Source: Dactylorhiza incarnata
Lineage: Eukaryota; Streptophyta; Magnoliopsida; Asparagales; Orchidaceae
Length of the DNA stretch: 64,000 nt
Direction of reading: 5' to 3'
NCBI GenBank assembly: GCA_033032865.1
Contig: JAWHQI010000028.1
Span: 9,009,001-9,073,000, forward strand
Shown piece after piece: positions 1 to 12,615 of the stretch (the stretch's first letter is position 1; the number at the start of each line of letters is the position of its first letter). Below the pieces are notes generated by a model. That model was not told the origin of the DNA. It ran no database searches and worked only from the letters and a program-made list of their open reading frames with translations. Made by a program: the position numbers and the translations under genes.

Positions 1-696
1 AACCAAGCATGGCCATGCATTTCTCAGTCTCATTCCATCAAGGGGCCCATGGATGTAACTCCTGTCATACAGGAGGACAAATCCCATTTTTGCTCACACA
101 CAAACATCCAAATGATTCGTAACATATCCAACAACCACCCTTATCGTCAACCTTTCTCAAGAGAAGACTTTAGATGGCATCAAAGTACGCTCTTCCTCAC
201 TCGATGAATGTTGTGACTTCAGGTCAAAGGACCACAAACACCATTGTCAGCTGAGATTTACTTATGACACGTTCATTTAACAATCCACAAAGTAATCTCA
301 AGGTGGGTTTGTCCAGTACAACTTGTTCACTAACAAGTGCCCATGTGATGAATTGATATCACAATATCATGACCTATGAGAACCGGTCATCAGTCAACGC
401 ACATGCTAGTCTCAATGTAACATCATCGCCCTTAGCTTCTAAGATGATACTTCGACCAGTGACCATTTAAGAATGAAGCTTCTGATAAACATATGCTCTC
501 AAATTCAAGTCACGTACTTGAATTCCTATGGAAGCGAACACTCTAAGGGCATTTATTATGCTAATTAATCTTATCAGACAGATATAAATGACATAATAAA
601 AGAACTTGCCATAAATATAAAATGAAATACATAGTACATTTTACAATTCATCCAATGAACAAACAACCAACAAATATGCAATCCACAAGGCTCCCA

Positions 697-3600
697 CTAA
701 AGATAATCATTCAGGTATCTAATACCCATTGATCTAACATGACCATCATGCTTCTTTTGCGCAAGAGGCTTTGTTAGTGGATCCGCTATATTTTCTTCAG
801 TCGGTACTCTGCATATGCTCACATCTCCTCGATCGACAATCTCTCGAATAAGATGGAAGCGCCGAAGTATGTGCTTGGAGCGCTGATGAGATCTAGGTTC
901 CTTAGCTTGTGCAATTGCACCGTTGTTGTCACAGTAGAGAACTACGGGATCAACAATGCTAGGAACTACATCAAGCTCGCTGATGAATTTCCTAATCCAC
1001 ACATCCTCCTTCGCCGCATTCGCTGCAGCGATATACTCGGCCTCAGTTGTAGAATCAGCAACTGTCTCTTGCTTGGAACTCTTCCAGCTTACAGCTCCTC
1101 CATTAAAGCAAAACACAAAACCTGACTGTGACTTTGAGTCATCTCTGTCAGTCTGGAAGCTTGCATCCGTGTAACCCTTTACAACGAGCTCTTCCTCTCC
1201 ACCAAAAAACCATGAATGTATCCTTAGTCCTTCCCAAGTACTTTAGGATATTCTTGACAGCTATCCAGTGACCATCACCAGGATCAGACTGATACCTGCT
1301 AGTCATGCTTAAAGCATATGAGACATCTGGTCGAGTACATAACATTGCATACATGATTGATCCAATTGCCGAAGCATATGGAATCAACTTCATGCGGTCC
1401 TTATCTTCCAAAGATTTTGGACATTGGTCCTTAGAGAGACTCACACCATGAGACATGGGTAAGAATCCCATCTTGTACTCAAGCATGATGAACCGTTTCA
1501 ACACCTTCTCAATGTATGTAATTTGGGTCAAGCCCAGCAACTTCTTCGATCTATCTCTATAGATCTTAATACCAAGTATATAAGTCGCTTCGCCCATGTC
1601 TTTCATAGAAAAGCAGTTCCCTAGGTTGTTCTTAACAACTTGCAGGGTCAGAATGTCATTCCCGATCAGCAGTATGTCATCTACATACAATATCAGGAAG
1701 ACAACAATGCTCCCACTAATCTTCTTGTAAACACAAGGCTCATCTTCGTTCTTGATGAAACCAAACTCTTTGATTTTCTCATCAAAACGTAGATTCCAAC
1801 TTTAAGAAGTCTGTTTCAATCCATAATTGGATCGATTTAACTTACATATTTTAGTGGCTTCACTTGGAGATTCAAAGCCCTCGGGTTGTGTCATGTACAC
1901 TTCCTCAAGGAGGTTTCCATTAAGGAAAGCCATTTTGACATCCATTTGCCAGATCTCGTAGTCATAATACGCAGCAATAGCAAGTAGAATTCTGATGGAC
2001 TTGACCATGGCCACAGGGGAAAAGGTCCCATAATAGTCAACACCATGAATTTGCCTGAAACCTTTAGCCACCAGCCGGCCTTTGAATGTCTGTACATTCC
2101 CATCCATGTCGGTCATCTTCTTGAAGACCCATTTGCACCCTATGGGTCGTACCCCTTCAGGTGGTTCCACCAAGGTCTAAACTTGGTTTGTGTACATGGA
2201 GTCCATTTTAGATTTCATGGCCTCAAGCCACTTCTCAGAGTCTGGTCCATTCATAGCCTCTTGGTAGGTTGCAGGCTCATCATCATGATCCATAAGCAAC
2301 ACATTACCTATTTGAGTCATGAGAAATTAATATCTCTCAGGCTCAAATCTTGGTCTACCAGATCTACGTAGGACTTGTGTTTCTTAAGCAGGCTCTCCAG
2401 CTACAACTTCTTGTAGTCCTTGCTCAGGTTCCAATTCAGGTTCGTTCATTGTTTGTGGCTCTTGAACTTCTTCAAGTTCTACTTTTGCAGTCTTTCTGGA
2501 TAAGAACTCTTTCTCCAAAAAGACACCAGTCCTTGCGACAAACACTTTTCCCTCAGACAGTAAGTAGAAGTAGTATCCTTTGGTTTCCCTAGGATACCCC
2601 ACGAGATAACATTTATCCGATTTGGGTTCCAGCTTGTCAGGCATTTGACGTCGCACGTATGCCTCACAGCCCCAAATCTTGATGAACGACATACTAGGAC
2701 GCTTCCCAGTCCATATCTCATATGGTGTCTTTAGAACCATTTTCGTTGGAACTCGATTTAGTGTGAAAGCAGCAGTCTCCAAAGCAAAACCCCAAAAGGA
2801 AACGAGCACATCTGCATGACTCATCATCGATCGCACCATGTCTAACAAGGTATGATTCCTCCTCTCAGAAATACCATTATGTTGAGGTGTTCCGGGCGGA
2901 GTGAGCTATGATACAATACCACACTCTTTCAGATGATCACGAAACTCATTACTCAGATATTCGCCACCTCGATCAGATCGGAGTGCTTTTATCATTTTTC
3001 CCAGTTGGTTTTCCACTTCATTATTAAACACTTTGAACTTTTCAAAGGTCTCGGATTTGTTCTTCATAAGAAACACGTATCCGAATCTACTGAAATCATC
3101 AGTAAATGTTACGAAGTAGTAGAACCCACCTCTAGCCATAGAACTCATTGGTCCGCATACATCACTATGTATTATACCTAAGAGATCATTAGCCCTCTCA
3201 TTACAACTAGTGAAAGGAGCTTTCGTCATCTTGCCCAACAAACATGACTCGCATCTCTCAAATGATTCATAATCAATTGAGTCCAGTAGTCCATCTTTAT
3301 GGAGCTTGGATAAGCGTTTCTCGTTTATATGGCCTAAACGACAATGCCAAAGGTACGTAGGATTCGAATCATTTGTTTTTAGTCTTTTAGTATTTTCTAT
3401 GTTATAGATCGGATGGTCTAAGTTCAAAACATATAAACCATTAAATATTTGGGCAACGCCATAACAAACATCATTCTTATAAATAGAACAACAATTGTTC
3501 TTAATTACGAAAGAAAAACCAATCATGTCCAAACATGAAATAGAAATAATGTTTCTAGTTATGGCCGGAACATAATAACAATTATCTAGTTCTATTACAA

Positions 3601-4630
3601 GCCCTGTGGGCAAAGAAAGATGATACAATCCTACGGCAACGACAGCAACTCTTGCTCCATTTCCAACGCGCAGGTCTACCTCTCCTTTACCTAGCATTCT
3701 TCTCCTTGTCAGTTCCTGCACATTTATACAAATGTGAGAACCACATCCGGTATCCAATACCCAGGATGAAGGAGCAGAATGGTTTATTTCTATAACGAAA
3801 ATACCTGAAGTGGAAGTCATACTTCCCTTCTTCTTCTACAGATCTTCTAGATACTGAGGACAGTTCCTCCTCCAGTGCCCTGCCTTACCACAAAGGTGGC
3901 ACTTCCCTTCCTTAGCCAGACCTTTCCTTTTCAGTGCAGAAGACCTGGGATCAAGAGGAGACTTAGATCCAATCTTCGTCTTCTTAGATCCCTTGGCCTT
4001 GCCCATGCTCTTATGCACCATCAATATGGGGCTGGCAGGTTTGACCTTCTTCATGTTATTCTCGGCAGTTCTCAACATGCCAAGGAGCTCAGGCAGTGTC
4101 TTTTCTATTACATTCATGTTATAGTTTAAGGCGAACTGCTCATAACTGTCCGGCAACAATTGCAGGATCAGATCCGTGGCCAACTCTTGGCCAATGGGAA
4201 AACCCAGTCTTTCAAGGTTCTCGATATACCCAATCATCTTGAGTACGTGAGTCCCTACTGAGTCTCGAGCTCCCATTTTGCACTGGAATAATGCCTTAGA
4301 TATGTCAAACCTCTCTTGCCGGGCTTGCCCCTCGAACATTTTTTGAGGTGCCCGATTATCTCATAACCACACATGCTCTCGTGTTGCTTCTGAAGCTCAG
4401 AGGACATGGTAGCAAGCATGAGGCATTCCACATCCAAGGTATCATACTGATACTTCTTGTAAGCATCTCTATCTGCTCTCGAAGCATTTCCGGTCGGCTC
4501 TATGGGGGCTTCACCTTCCAAGACAAACAATTCTCAGGTTTCTGTACCAGTCAAGGAAGTTCGTCCCGTTGAGCTTGTCCTTCTCAAGAATAGCTCTCAG
4601 GGACAGGGTGGAGTGAGATCCACTTGCCAT
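697..4630 (-). pseudogene. copia gag-pol polyprotein pseudogene (element A)
   Basis: Degenerate polyprotein in the order gag (start codon complement at 4628-4630), zinc knuckle (CHLCGKAGHWRRNC, about 3870-3910), protease (DTGCGSH), GAG-pre-integrase, integrase (SDRGGEY, PQHNG), reverse transcriptase (YVDDILLIG, about 1670-1690) and RNase H (STTEAEYIAA, CDNNGAIAQ). Compared with copy B it has lost about 23 bp near 4535, which shifts the frame, and is shifted again near 4330 and 1210. In-frame stops lie at about 3836 (CAG to TAG type), 2906, 2384, 2327, 2174 and 1802. No functional product is expected. The family assignment is firm; the copia lineage (Tork, Angela or TAR) was not resolved. Confidence 0.93.
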
Positions 4631-5530
4631 GGAAATTCTACAATGAATTTTGCAAAGTGAAATTTTAGTACTTTATTTCAAAATACATTTTATATATTTT
4701 TAATAAGGACTTTTATTAAAGAGCTCCCACTATTTTAATCAAATCATCAACCCTTGATATCGATTTGGAGTGTTTATGCGAGCTACTCTCTTAGTGGACA
4801 AGATCCGTATTTCACCAACACAATGAGTCCGCTTTGGCGTTCCTCTTATAATGCAGTTATTTAGGTAGACAACATTTGTCAATTGCATCACTATGCAACT
4901 CTTGTATGGTTGGTGAATAACTCTTTATTCGCATCCATCATATGGAACATGCCAACCCTATGCCTCTAGGCACTCAACCTTTGAGGTCACCTAGTTAAGT
5001 TTGACCCGATGTCGACAGTGGGATATCACAATTATCCGCTGGCACCCTTACCAAGATAGATTAATGCACCTTGCTTTGGCAAGCCCACACTTCATCGATC
5101 GAGGCATGAAGAGTGTCATCCATCGGAAGGCATCCGAATACTTAATATTAGATAAGGGATTTTTATTTCAAGTGATTAATATTTTAATCATGATTAACAT
5201 TTAATCACAGTGCACAATCAGAAAATAAAATTACAACATTCACATTCCAGATACATCCCAGATGTGCACAAAAACAGTCTATCAACACTTTGACAAAACA
5301 TGGCTAAATCTGAGCATTTAGAACACTTCTAAATCTCCAGATTTACATGCATTGGACATATGAACAACAACTCCACTTGTGTAGTAGACACTCTCGTTTC
5401 TCATGTCAGATTCAATAATCTAAACATTTGGTTTCACAAACCATTTTGAGGGATGGTTACTGCAGAGGAGAAACAACCTCTGAAACATGAAAATCGCAAT
5501 GCAATCACATGCGTTCCTGGCGGGGTTCCA

Positions 5531-5597
5531 AGGGGCCGCGCCCCTGGCGGGGTCTTAGGGGCAGAGCCCCTAATGGGGTGCAAGGGGCAGCGCCCCT
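5531..5597. repeat. triple GC-rich hairpin array in the leader of copia A
   Basis: Three consecutive perfect inverted repeats, each a 6-7 bp stem of the form AGGGGC...GCCCCT around a 3-nt loop (CGC, AGA, AGC), at 5531-5545, 5556-5572 and 5583-5597. They lie in the untranslated leader, 40-110 nt downstream of the primer binding site in RNA terms. The same array is kept in copy B at 61388-61454. A role in RNA dimerisation or packaging is inferred only from position and structure. Confidence 0.8.
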
Positions 5598-5636
5598 GGC
5601 GGTGGTCTCAATTTACACGCACTTGACCACAACCTC

Positions 5637-5648
5637 GCTCTGATACCA
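5637..5648 (-). other. primer binding site, initiator-Met tRNA type (element A)
   Basis: Read on the minus strand this is TGGTATCAGAGC, the classical plant copia priming site complementary to the 3' end of initiator methionine tRNA. It begins one base inside the 5' LTR. It fixes element orientation and marks 5650 as the LTR boundary. Confidence 0.95.
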
Positions 5649-5649
5649 C

Positions 5650-6726
5650 TGTTGGTTTTTCTATACCCCTCGAAAGGGATGACATATCAAATATGCGCAG
5701 CGGAAATAACAACAGGAACAACCAAAAAGGGATTAACGGATCTTGCGGTTTTCATGATTCAAGAGAATAAACAAATCGAAATACAAAGTACCTTTGCGGG
5801 AATGAGTCAATATTCAACCAAGGTGCTCCAAGATATAATCGGGTAGACAAAATCTGAGTTCCAAGAACCAAAATGTGTCGGCTCCTCTACAATGATCCAC
5901 ACGAACGATGGAGAACCCCAGCTTCTTGTCGTACAAGAACTAGGTCGGAGAAGGAAGCTCTCAACGTCCCCACGGACTGCTAGATCCGATCCAGGGGAGG
6001 CGGCGACCGACGACGGCGACTAGCGGCGGCGAAAACGATCGGCGGACGGGAAGAAGGAGAGCGATCGGAACACTTCCGTCTTCGGCTCTCCAGAAAAATC
6101 ACGAAAAGACTCGATCTCAAAACCATCTGTCTCGAAGCCCTAATCACGTTCCTTTTATACGCAAGGCATAAAATAGGTTATCCGCAGACCAGAGGAAAAA
6201 TAGAACATTTCTGTCCAGATTTACATTCGCCGAATTCGACTATACCATATAACCGAATTTGACTCAGATTCGGCAAAACCATTTCGACGATTTCATCTAT
6301 ATAAATTCGGCTATATCAATTCGTCGAAACCCTTTCGTCGAACTGACATGATTCGACTAAACCCTTTAGTCGAATCTGTTATAATTCGGTTAATCAGATT
6401 AGCCAAATCTCATTAATCGAAAACAACATTATTCGGTTAATCACATTAGCCGAATTTGACACAATTCGGTTAAACCCTTTAGCCGAATTTGTCAAGTATA
6501 AACCCATTCGTTTAAACCCTTTAAACGATTTCCCGTTGAGACATTCTCAACTTAATTCCAAGCAGTCACAGGATTGGTCCTCCACTCATATCCAATATGA
6601 GTAAGGCCAACACAATCCTTTCTCCAATTTCTCCAAACGCTTTTATGTGCGACCCTATAGGCTTATATTGCGTTGGCAGCAAGACTAACTATTGATTGCT
6701 TTGAGATCACCTCAGAAACTACAACA
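5650..6726 (-). repeat. 5' LTR of copia A (about 1077 bp)
   Basis: Starts TGTTGG and ends ACAACA on the plus strand. A TATA-like GTATAAAAGG lies on the minus strand at 6151-6161. The side upstream of that TATA (6225-6500) is an array of short inverted motifs such as AATTCGGTTAA and TTAGCCGAATT. The ends match the LTRs of copy B (primer-side start, and TTATATTGCGTTGGCAG near the end), but the motif array is different. The LTR is also about 80 bp longer than in B, so this is a diverged subfamily. Confidence 0.9.
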
Positions 6727-9166
6727 GGACACTACGAGTTCTTTGTGATGTCGTTCGGTTTGGCGAACGCCCCCTCTACCTTTCAGGCGGTGATGAACGA
6801 GATTTTCCAGCCACTTCTACGCCGCTATGTACTAGCTTCTTTGATGACATACTGATTTACAGCAACAGCTGGGGAGACCATCTGTAGCATGTCCAACACG
6901 TACTGACTATACTGCGGGAGCATCAACTTTACGCCAAGCGGTCCAAGTGTTCATTCGGGAAAGCAGAGGTTTAATATTTGGGCCACCTGGTGTCTTCTCA
7001 TGGGGTTCAGGCCGAACAAAAGAAGATTGCTAGCATGGTAACGTGACCTCAACCCATGACAATCCGTACCTTACGAGGCTTCCTCAGGCTGACGGGGTAT
7101 TACCGCCATTTTGTGAAGGATTACGGGAAGATCGCACGACCCCTCACTCAGTTATTGTAGAAGGATGCTTTTTAGTGGCACACAGAGGCGGAGGGTGCTT
7201 TGCAGGCCTTGAAAAAGGCTATGACCACTATTCCGGTGCTGGCACTTCCAGATTTCTCCAAGAAGTTCGTCGTATAGGCAGATGCTTAAGGGGTAGGGAT
7301 TGGAGCAGTCTTGATGCAGGAGGGCCGACCGTTGGCCTTTTTCAGCAAGGCCTTGACACCTAAGACGCTGGGGCTTTCCACGTACGAAAAGGTTATGTTG
7401 GCCATTCTCCACGCGGTCGCCCTGTGACAGCCTTACCTTCTAGGGCGCCACTTCCAGATCCGCATGGACCATCAGAGCCTAAAACATTTCCTCGAACAAA
7501 GGTTGGCATCCCCACTGCAACAGAAGTGGTTGACAAAATTGCAGGGGTATTATTATGAGATCGCGTACAAACAAGGGAAGGACAAAGTTGTGTCTGATGC
7601 ACTATCATGCATACCAGAGAGCTCGTTGTCTCATATTTTGGGACTGATGATCGAGTCATTAGATGAGATACAGGCAGAGGTACACTGGTACCCACAGCTC
7701 CGAGCCATTGTGGAAGCACTTCAGCAGGGAAATACTATGGAGGTCGGCTACCACCTACAAGGAGAGCAACTCTATTACCAGGGTTAGCTAGTCATTCCCT
7801 CCCCATCGGCGTGGTGCACAATCATGATGTAGGAGTTTCATGCGTCTCCGACAGGCGGCCATACCGGAATTCTCCAGACACTTCAGCGGGTCTGGGCTAA
7901 TTTGTTTTGGAAGGGAATGTGATGGGATGTCCAACAGTTTGTGCGGGAGTGTGAGGTTTGCCAGCGACAGAAGTTCAAGACAACATCACCCGTAGGACTG
8001 CTTACCCCGTTAGAGATTCCACACCAGATTTGGGAGACTGTCTTCATGGACTTCATCGACGGCCTGCCCAAGTCGCAGGGTAAGTCTGGCATCCTTGTGG
8101 TGGTTGATAAGCTCTCCAAGTATGGGCATTTCCTAGCTTTGAGCCATCCTTACACGGGTGAGACAGTTGCTAAGTTGTTTGCCTGGGAGATCGTGCGGCT
8201 CCATGGACTTCCCCGCGCCATCATATCCGACAGAGACCCAGCGTTTGTGAGCATATTCTGGAAAGAACTTTTTCAGCTACAGGGCACCACACTGCGCATG
8301 AGCACGGCCAACCACCCCCAGACCGACGGGCAGACGGAAGTTCTCAACAGGGGGGTCGAGACCTACTTACGGTGCTTCATGATGGATGAAGCGCGCACAT
8401 GGACCCGCTGGTTATATTGGGCGGAGTACTGCTACAACACGTCCTTTCATACGGCCAACAAGCTCACTCCTTTTGAGGTAGTGTACGGCAGACTCCCCCC
8501 CCCCCCACATTGAGTTCTTATGAGCCAGACAACACCTCTCTTCCAGCCGTCGGGCGGACGTTACTAGATCGAGATCACACTTTATCGCTACTTCGGGACA
8601 ACTTACAGGCTGCACAAGAGCGCATGAAGATTCAGGAAGACAGACACCGCACTGAGTGGGAATTTATGGTGGGAGACGAGGTCTTTCTCAAGCTCCAACC
8701 GTATCGACAGTTATCAGTCTCTCGGTGGGCCAATCAGAAGTTCGTACCACAGTTCTAAGGGTCGTTCTGCATTCTATGTCACATAGGTCCAGTGGCCTAC
8801 ACCCTGGCACTACCAGAGGGCTCTCGCATTCACCCAACATTTCATGTGTCTGTGCTCAAAAGGAAGATCAGGGTTTCCGTTCAAGTCAGCCTTATACTCC
8901 CAAAGGCTACTAGTAGCGACGAATTGAGGCCTTCTTCGGAGGCCATCCTATTGACCAAGTGGAAAAAATGGGGCACGAAGTACCGGCCTGAGGTGCTCGT
9001 CAAATGGCAGCATATGGCAGAGGTTCATAATTCTTGTGTCCACTTGCTAGAGTTCCGGGAGAGGTTTCCGGACTTCCACCTTGAGGACAAGTTGGTTTTT
9101 GATAGGGAGGGGAATGTTATGCCGCCACAGGCTTTACGATTTGCGGGGCATAAATACTCCTGGTGA
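6727..9166 (+). pseudogene. chromovirus pol pseudogene: RT, RNase H, integrase, chromodomain
   Basis: Resumes within RT ([19 protein letters not shown]), keeps the catalytic FFDD at about 6838-6850, then RNase H (MDHQSLKHFLEQR, 7464-7500; KVVSDALS), the integrase zinc region (CEVCQRQK, 7950) and the integrase core (VFMDFIDGLP, ISDRDPAF, NHPQTDGQTEVLNR) to about 8513. A C-terminal chromodomain follows (EVLVKWQH, FPDFHLEDK) ending at 9166. Wording of the RNase H and integrase is typical of the Reina lineage. Stops interrupt it near 6855, 6890, 6975, 7035, 7160, 7275, 7427, 7788 and 7923. A run of 12 C at 8495-8506 shifts the frame between integrase core and tail. Confidence 0.92.
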
Positions 9167-9446
9167 CCAAATGAGGACGCGCAAGACAACTGGGCTGAAC
9201 CATCCGGTTCAGTCCCCACTCATTAAAGTTTCCGAAGGGGGGCTAAACCAACCTGGTTCAGCCCCCATGTAAGGGGGTCGGCCGGTCCCCTCCCTCCCCG
9301 GGTATTAATAGGCCTGGGGATCCTCCTTGGTGTCTATGAAAGATTATCTCCAGGTATTATCTTATTTCCTCCTTAAACCTAATTTCTCCTCTTCTCTTTA
9401 GCTCTCCCATCTAGATCTCTCCTTCTTCCCTAGCAAGTTCATAACA
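9115..9446 (+). repeat. 3' LTR of chromovirus C (332 bp)
   Basis: Begins TGTTATG directly after the polypurine tract and ends CATAACA, giving a 6-bp terminal inverted repeat TGTTAT/ATAACA. The short length is usual for this gypsy group. Downstream the sequence switches at once to the minus-strand frame of element D. Confidence 0.88.
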
Positions 9447-10365
9447 ATCCGCCTCTTCATTTTGTTCCATTGGGATATGTTCAATGGCAAAAGTTTTAAA
9501 TCTTCCAATCTCATTTTTAGCTAGTAACAGATACTTCATCAGCATTGGCTCCCTTGTCTCAAAGTTTCCCAACACCTATGAAGCCATCACAAGGAAGTCC
9601 ATTTTGATATGAACATGCTCTATGCCCAGATCATTTGCAAGTCTCAGACCGGCCAAGAGTGCTTCATACTCTGTCTGGTTGTTTGTGACCGAAAAGAAGA
9701 ACTTGATGGCCTGCTCTAATTTAATACCATTCGGATTAACTAAGACAACTTCTGCTCCCACAAAGTTTCTATCTGAGGCTCCATCTACATAAATGGTCCA
9801 GGCTAAAGGATATCTTTCTACTTGCTCAGGATTAGTCTCCATTATATGTCGGCAAGCGAGGTTCCCTAAAATTATTTGGAGCCGGCTCTCCTCGGACATC
9901 ATCAATGAATGGGGAAGGCTCCTCTGCATCCTCATAAAGAGGAGGAATGGGGTTACAAGCCACGGAAGTTGCGGTTACTGGAGGACAAGCCGCTGGGTGG
10001 CAGAAGGGGACTGCGACACAAGTTGCACCCCGAAAGTCGAGAGCCCGGGCCGAAATGCCCTGGGCGGCCTCTCGGAAGAAGTCCTGTTGAGTTACGAAAT
10101 TGGCTTAGGACGGTTGAGGATTGGCAACTTGAGGCAGAGGATATGAAGGAGGAGGCGGGACTGGAGTAACCACTGGGCTAACCGTAGTTTGCTGAGAAGT
10201 TAGCCGCTCGGCAAGCGCGGCTAAGGCCTGACTAATCGCATCCAATCGTTGATCAGTCAGCTTCTGATCCCGCTCGGCTTCTTGCCTTGACTGCTCCAAC
10301 GCCTCCCACAAAGTGTCATCACTATGATTAGAGTGATCTCTCTGGGTGAATTGGCGATCTGACAT
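9447..10365 (-). pseudogene. Tat-like gypsy remnant D: gag N-terminus joined to RNase H
   Basis: On the minus strand a gag start (MSDRQFTQRD..., ATG complement at 10363-10365) runs through a Gln/Pro-rich segment, one TAA at about 10105, and on to the conserved gag stretch EPRLPTYNGD near 9850. At about 9840 it passes abruptly into the additional RNase H typical of Tat elements (WTIYVDGAS, TNNQTEYEALLAG), which continues to IPMEQNEEAD at the C insertion border. Capsid, protease, RT and the first RNase H are missing, so a large internal deletion fused gag to the second RNase H. The rest of D lies left of the window beyond C. Confidence 0.8.
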
Positions 10366-10416
10366 TTTGTGGAGGAATTCACCAACAAATTAGTATCTGA
10401 AGGTCGCATGTTTTCT

Positions 10417-11161
10417 GTTGATGCCGAAAATGCACCTACACGATCAATGCTAGGAAATGAGGTAAAAAGGAGGCTGCGAGTTGTCGGTTACTATTTATTT
10501 AGAGAGTATAGATCACCAAGACCGCTGGCAGCGGTCGAAACCAGACTTTGCCCGTCACAGCGAATGCCACTCCTGTGATGGGCTTTTCCTTTGATTCAAG
10601 AAAATAGGTTACAGCGAGTTATAGGGAAAGCACAATAGAAGTCGACCGGGTAACAAGCCGTAAAGCACAAAACTCAAGATCGCAGCTCTTACAAGCGAGC
10701 TCCTGGATACGCATCCCTGTCCTTTGGGAATGCTCCCCCTATTTATAGGCTCAGGGGCCTGCCCAAATGGGTAGGGCTAAAATAACCGCCTGCCCAGATA
10801 CATGAGAATCGGGCAAGGGGTGACGAGATACAGTAGGAGAAATAAAAGGGAAGTCGCGCAGCCTGGCGGCTTGAATCATGGGCTATGTTGAACTTGGATT
10901 AGAACAAATCACGACTTGAGAAGAGAGGCAGTATGTGCGGTCTGTGATCTGAAACTGCGACTTGCTCTATAGACTTGAGCCCTGATTGCTATCAATTCCT
11001 GATGGCGGTCTGGTCTAACTAGACCGCCCGACTTGTCCCTGATGAGTCGGGAGACTTGTATGCAAACAATCATGGGTGGAACTAGATGGATAGACTTGAG
11101 AAGTCGTCCAGTCTGAGAGAGTTATCACTTTGATAGCGGTCTTTTGGGTAAACTCTATGCA
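10417..11161 (-). repeat. probable 5' LTR of Tat-like element D (limits approximate)
   Basis: Follows the gag start on the minus strand. It begins near TGTTGATGCC (10417) and contains a TATA box (TATAAATAGG on the minus strand, about 10739-10748). Beyond the TATA (10790-11130) are repeated short words such as GACTTGAGAAG and GACCGCCCGACTTG. No second LTR is available for comparison, so the outer end (a CA at 11161 or at 11127) is a guess. No convincing primer binding site was seen. Confidence 0.5.
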
Positions 11162-12615
11162 CGATTTATGTGACCTAGAAAAACAAGTTAATATTTATAC
11201 CAAGTTTCACCAGCGAGTGTTCTGCTATATAGTCATTAGTGAGTGAGTGAGTGAGTGGACAAATCATCACGTGTTATGGCACATGAGAACCTTTGAGTGG
11301 TAACTACAACGAGGGTTGATCGTCATCTATATACATCGAGCGAGGACTATATGAATCAAGCGGAGACCATTAGGAATGAGCGAGGACAACCCGCCCCAAG
11401 TGGGAGTCGGACGAGGCAAGCACACAACGAGAGTTCTCGATTAAGACCTAGGATCACTACGAAAAGGTATAACAAGACAATCCCAAGTGGCATGTGAAGG
11501 CTTTCCCGAGTAGGGCGCGTGTTATGATCACTTGTTGGTTTAATGGATCTGATTAATTATGTGTGGTGTGCTTTCATTGGTCCCTGCATAGAGGTCACAC
11601 TATACCCAACAAACATCCTCATTTTTTTCGAGGTTCAAAGGCCTCTAAATGTCAAGAAAATTGAGGTACCTCTCCATGTATGTGAGGTTGTCATGTATGT
11701 AAGGTTCATCTTGAAGGGGATGCATGTCGTGATCCCAATCGTCCTGGAGGACTTGAGGTCCTAAACATGGCACAATTCAATAGGATCATTAGTTTTCTAA
11801 AATACATCATCTTCTTTTGTGATGCTTACCATATGCATAAAGTGATTTCATTGGTGTTTTTAAGCTGTTTAACACTAGACCCTAGTTTAGTTATTAATCT
11901 TATACTATGTAATGGAAAAGGTGTAACATGGTCTAAACTAACTTTTCCTGACTTCATTGAATGCAAGTTATTAGCCTTACACCATGTAAAGAAATCTTTA
12001 GTAGAACATATATCTCTTGTTGGAAATTAAATCATGTGAGAAAAATTTTAAGAAAAAAAAGTAGAATGAAATTATTGTAATCGCCTGCAGAGGGTCTATC
12101 CTCATGGATTCAATGGGCTCTTAAGCATAGATTTGCATTGATCTATCATCTGCATGCGTTTGTAATTCTTCAAGATTCTCTTTCTCACTTGCGGTAGTAT
12201 ACGAAAGCTGTCTGCGCACAGCGAGGCACCCCTGGTGACTTGACGTCGGTGAGATGATCTTAAGCTTGTGCTAATAGTCAATCCCCTTTAGCAAGGCAAT
12301 AGTATACCGACACATAAAAATTTGAGCGTATCTCTTTCAGACTCGAGATATGTCTCGCCGAACGTGCACGCCCACTTCCATTTCGCTTCCTATAGGGGTC
12401 ATTCTCCACAAAAACTGCAAGAGTAATAATCATTCGTATATATGCTCCAAACAGTATGACAGTGAGATATTATGAATATAATAGAGGGTAAATAAATGTT
12501 TCAGGAGGGAGAAATTATGAAGAAAATAGAGGGAGAAGTATTCTGGGATCCTATATTATGTATAAAATATAATATGTATATAAATAACCAAAAAGTGGTC
12601 CGAAATAGAAGCAAT
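11162..12615. other. unassigned, moderately AT-rich intergenic DNA
   Basis: No convincing coding region or complete repeat. It holds a short GTGA microsatellite (about 11238-11257) and small open frames without recognisable domains (for example 11297-11497 and 11543-11764 on plus). The stretch 11280-11540 is GC-richer and could be old transposon sequence, but no ends or domains were found. Confidence 0.5.

Larger units (their letters stand above)
1..6726 (-). mobile_element. Ty1/copia retrotransposon A, partial (3' LTR lies beyond the left edge)
   Basis: The element is read on the minus strand: 5' LTR at 5650-6726, primer binding site, leader, gag-pol remnant, then a 3' untranslated region (1-696) that runs off the window. 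It is the same family as copy B (48000-62584); coding region, leader and 3' UTR align throughout. The right border is sharp: the LTR ends in ...ACAACA at 6726, and the next base resumes a gypsy reverse transcriptase frame. The insertion therefore split element C, and GGACA (6727-6731) is the expected target duplication, whose partner is outside the window. Many stops and frameshifts show that this copy is dead. Confidence 0.93.
6727..9446 (+). mobile_element. Ty3/gypsy chromovirus C, 3' part (Reina-like)
   Basis: Only the 3' half is present, from the middle of reverse transcriptase to the 3' LTR, because copia A is inserted in the RT gene and the 5' half lies left of the window. The right end is well defined: polypurine tract AGGGAGGGGAA (about 9104-9114) followed by an LTR with TGTTAT...ATAACA ends. 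C is itself inserted into the RNase H gene of Tat-like element D, whose reading frame continues at 9449 on the minus strand. The expected target duplication is ATCCG (9447-9451). Confidence 0.9.

Noticed and set aside
11297..12030. Three small plus-strand frames between D and the MITEs
   Set aside because: They have no recognisable domain, splice structure or codon bias, and lengths are as expected by chance in this composition.
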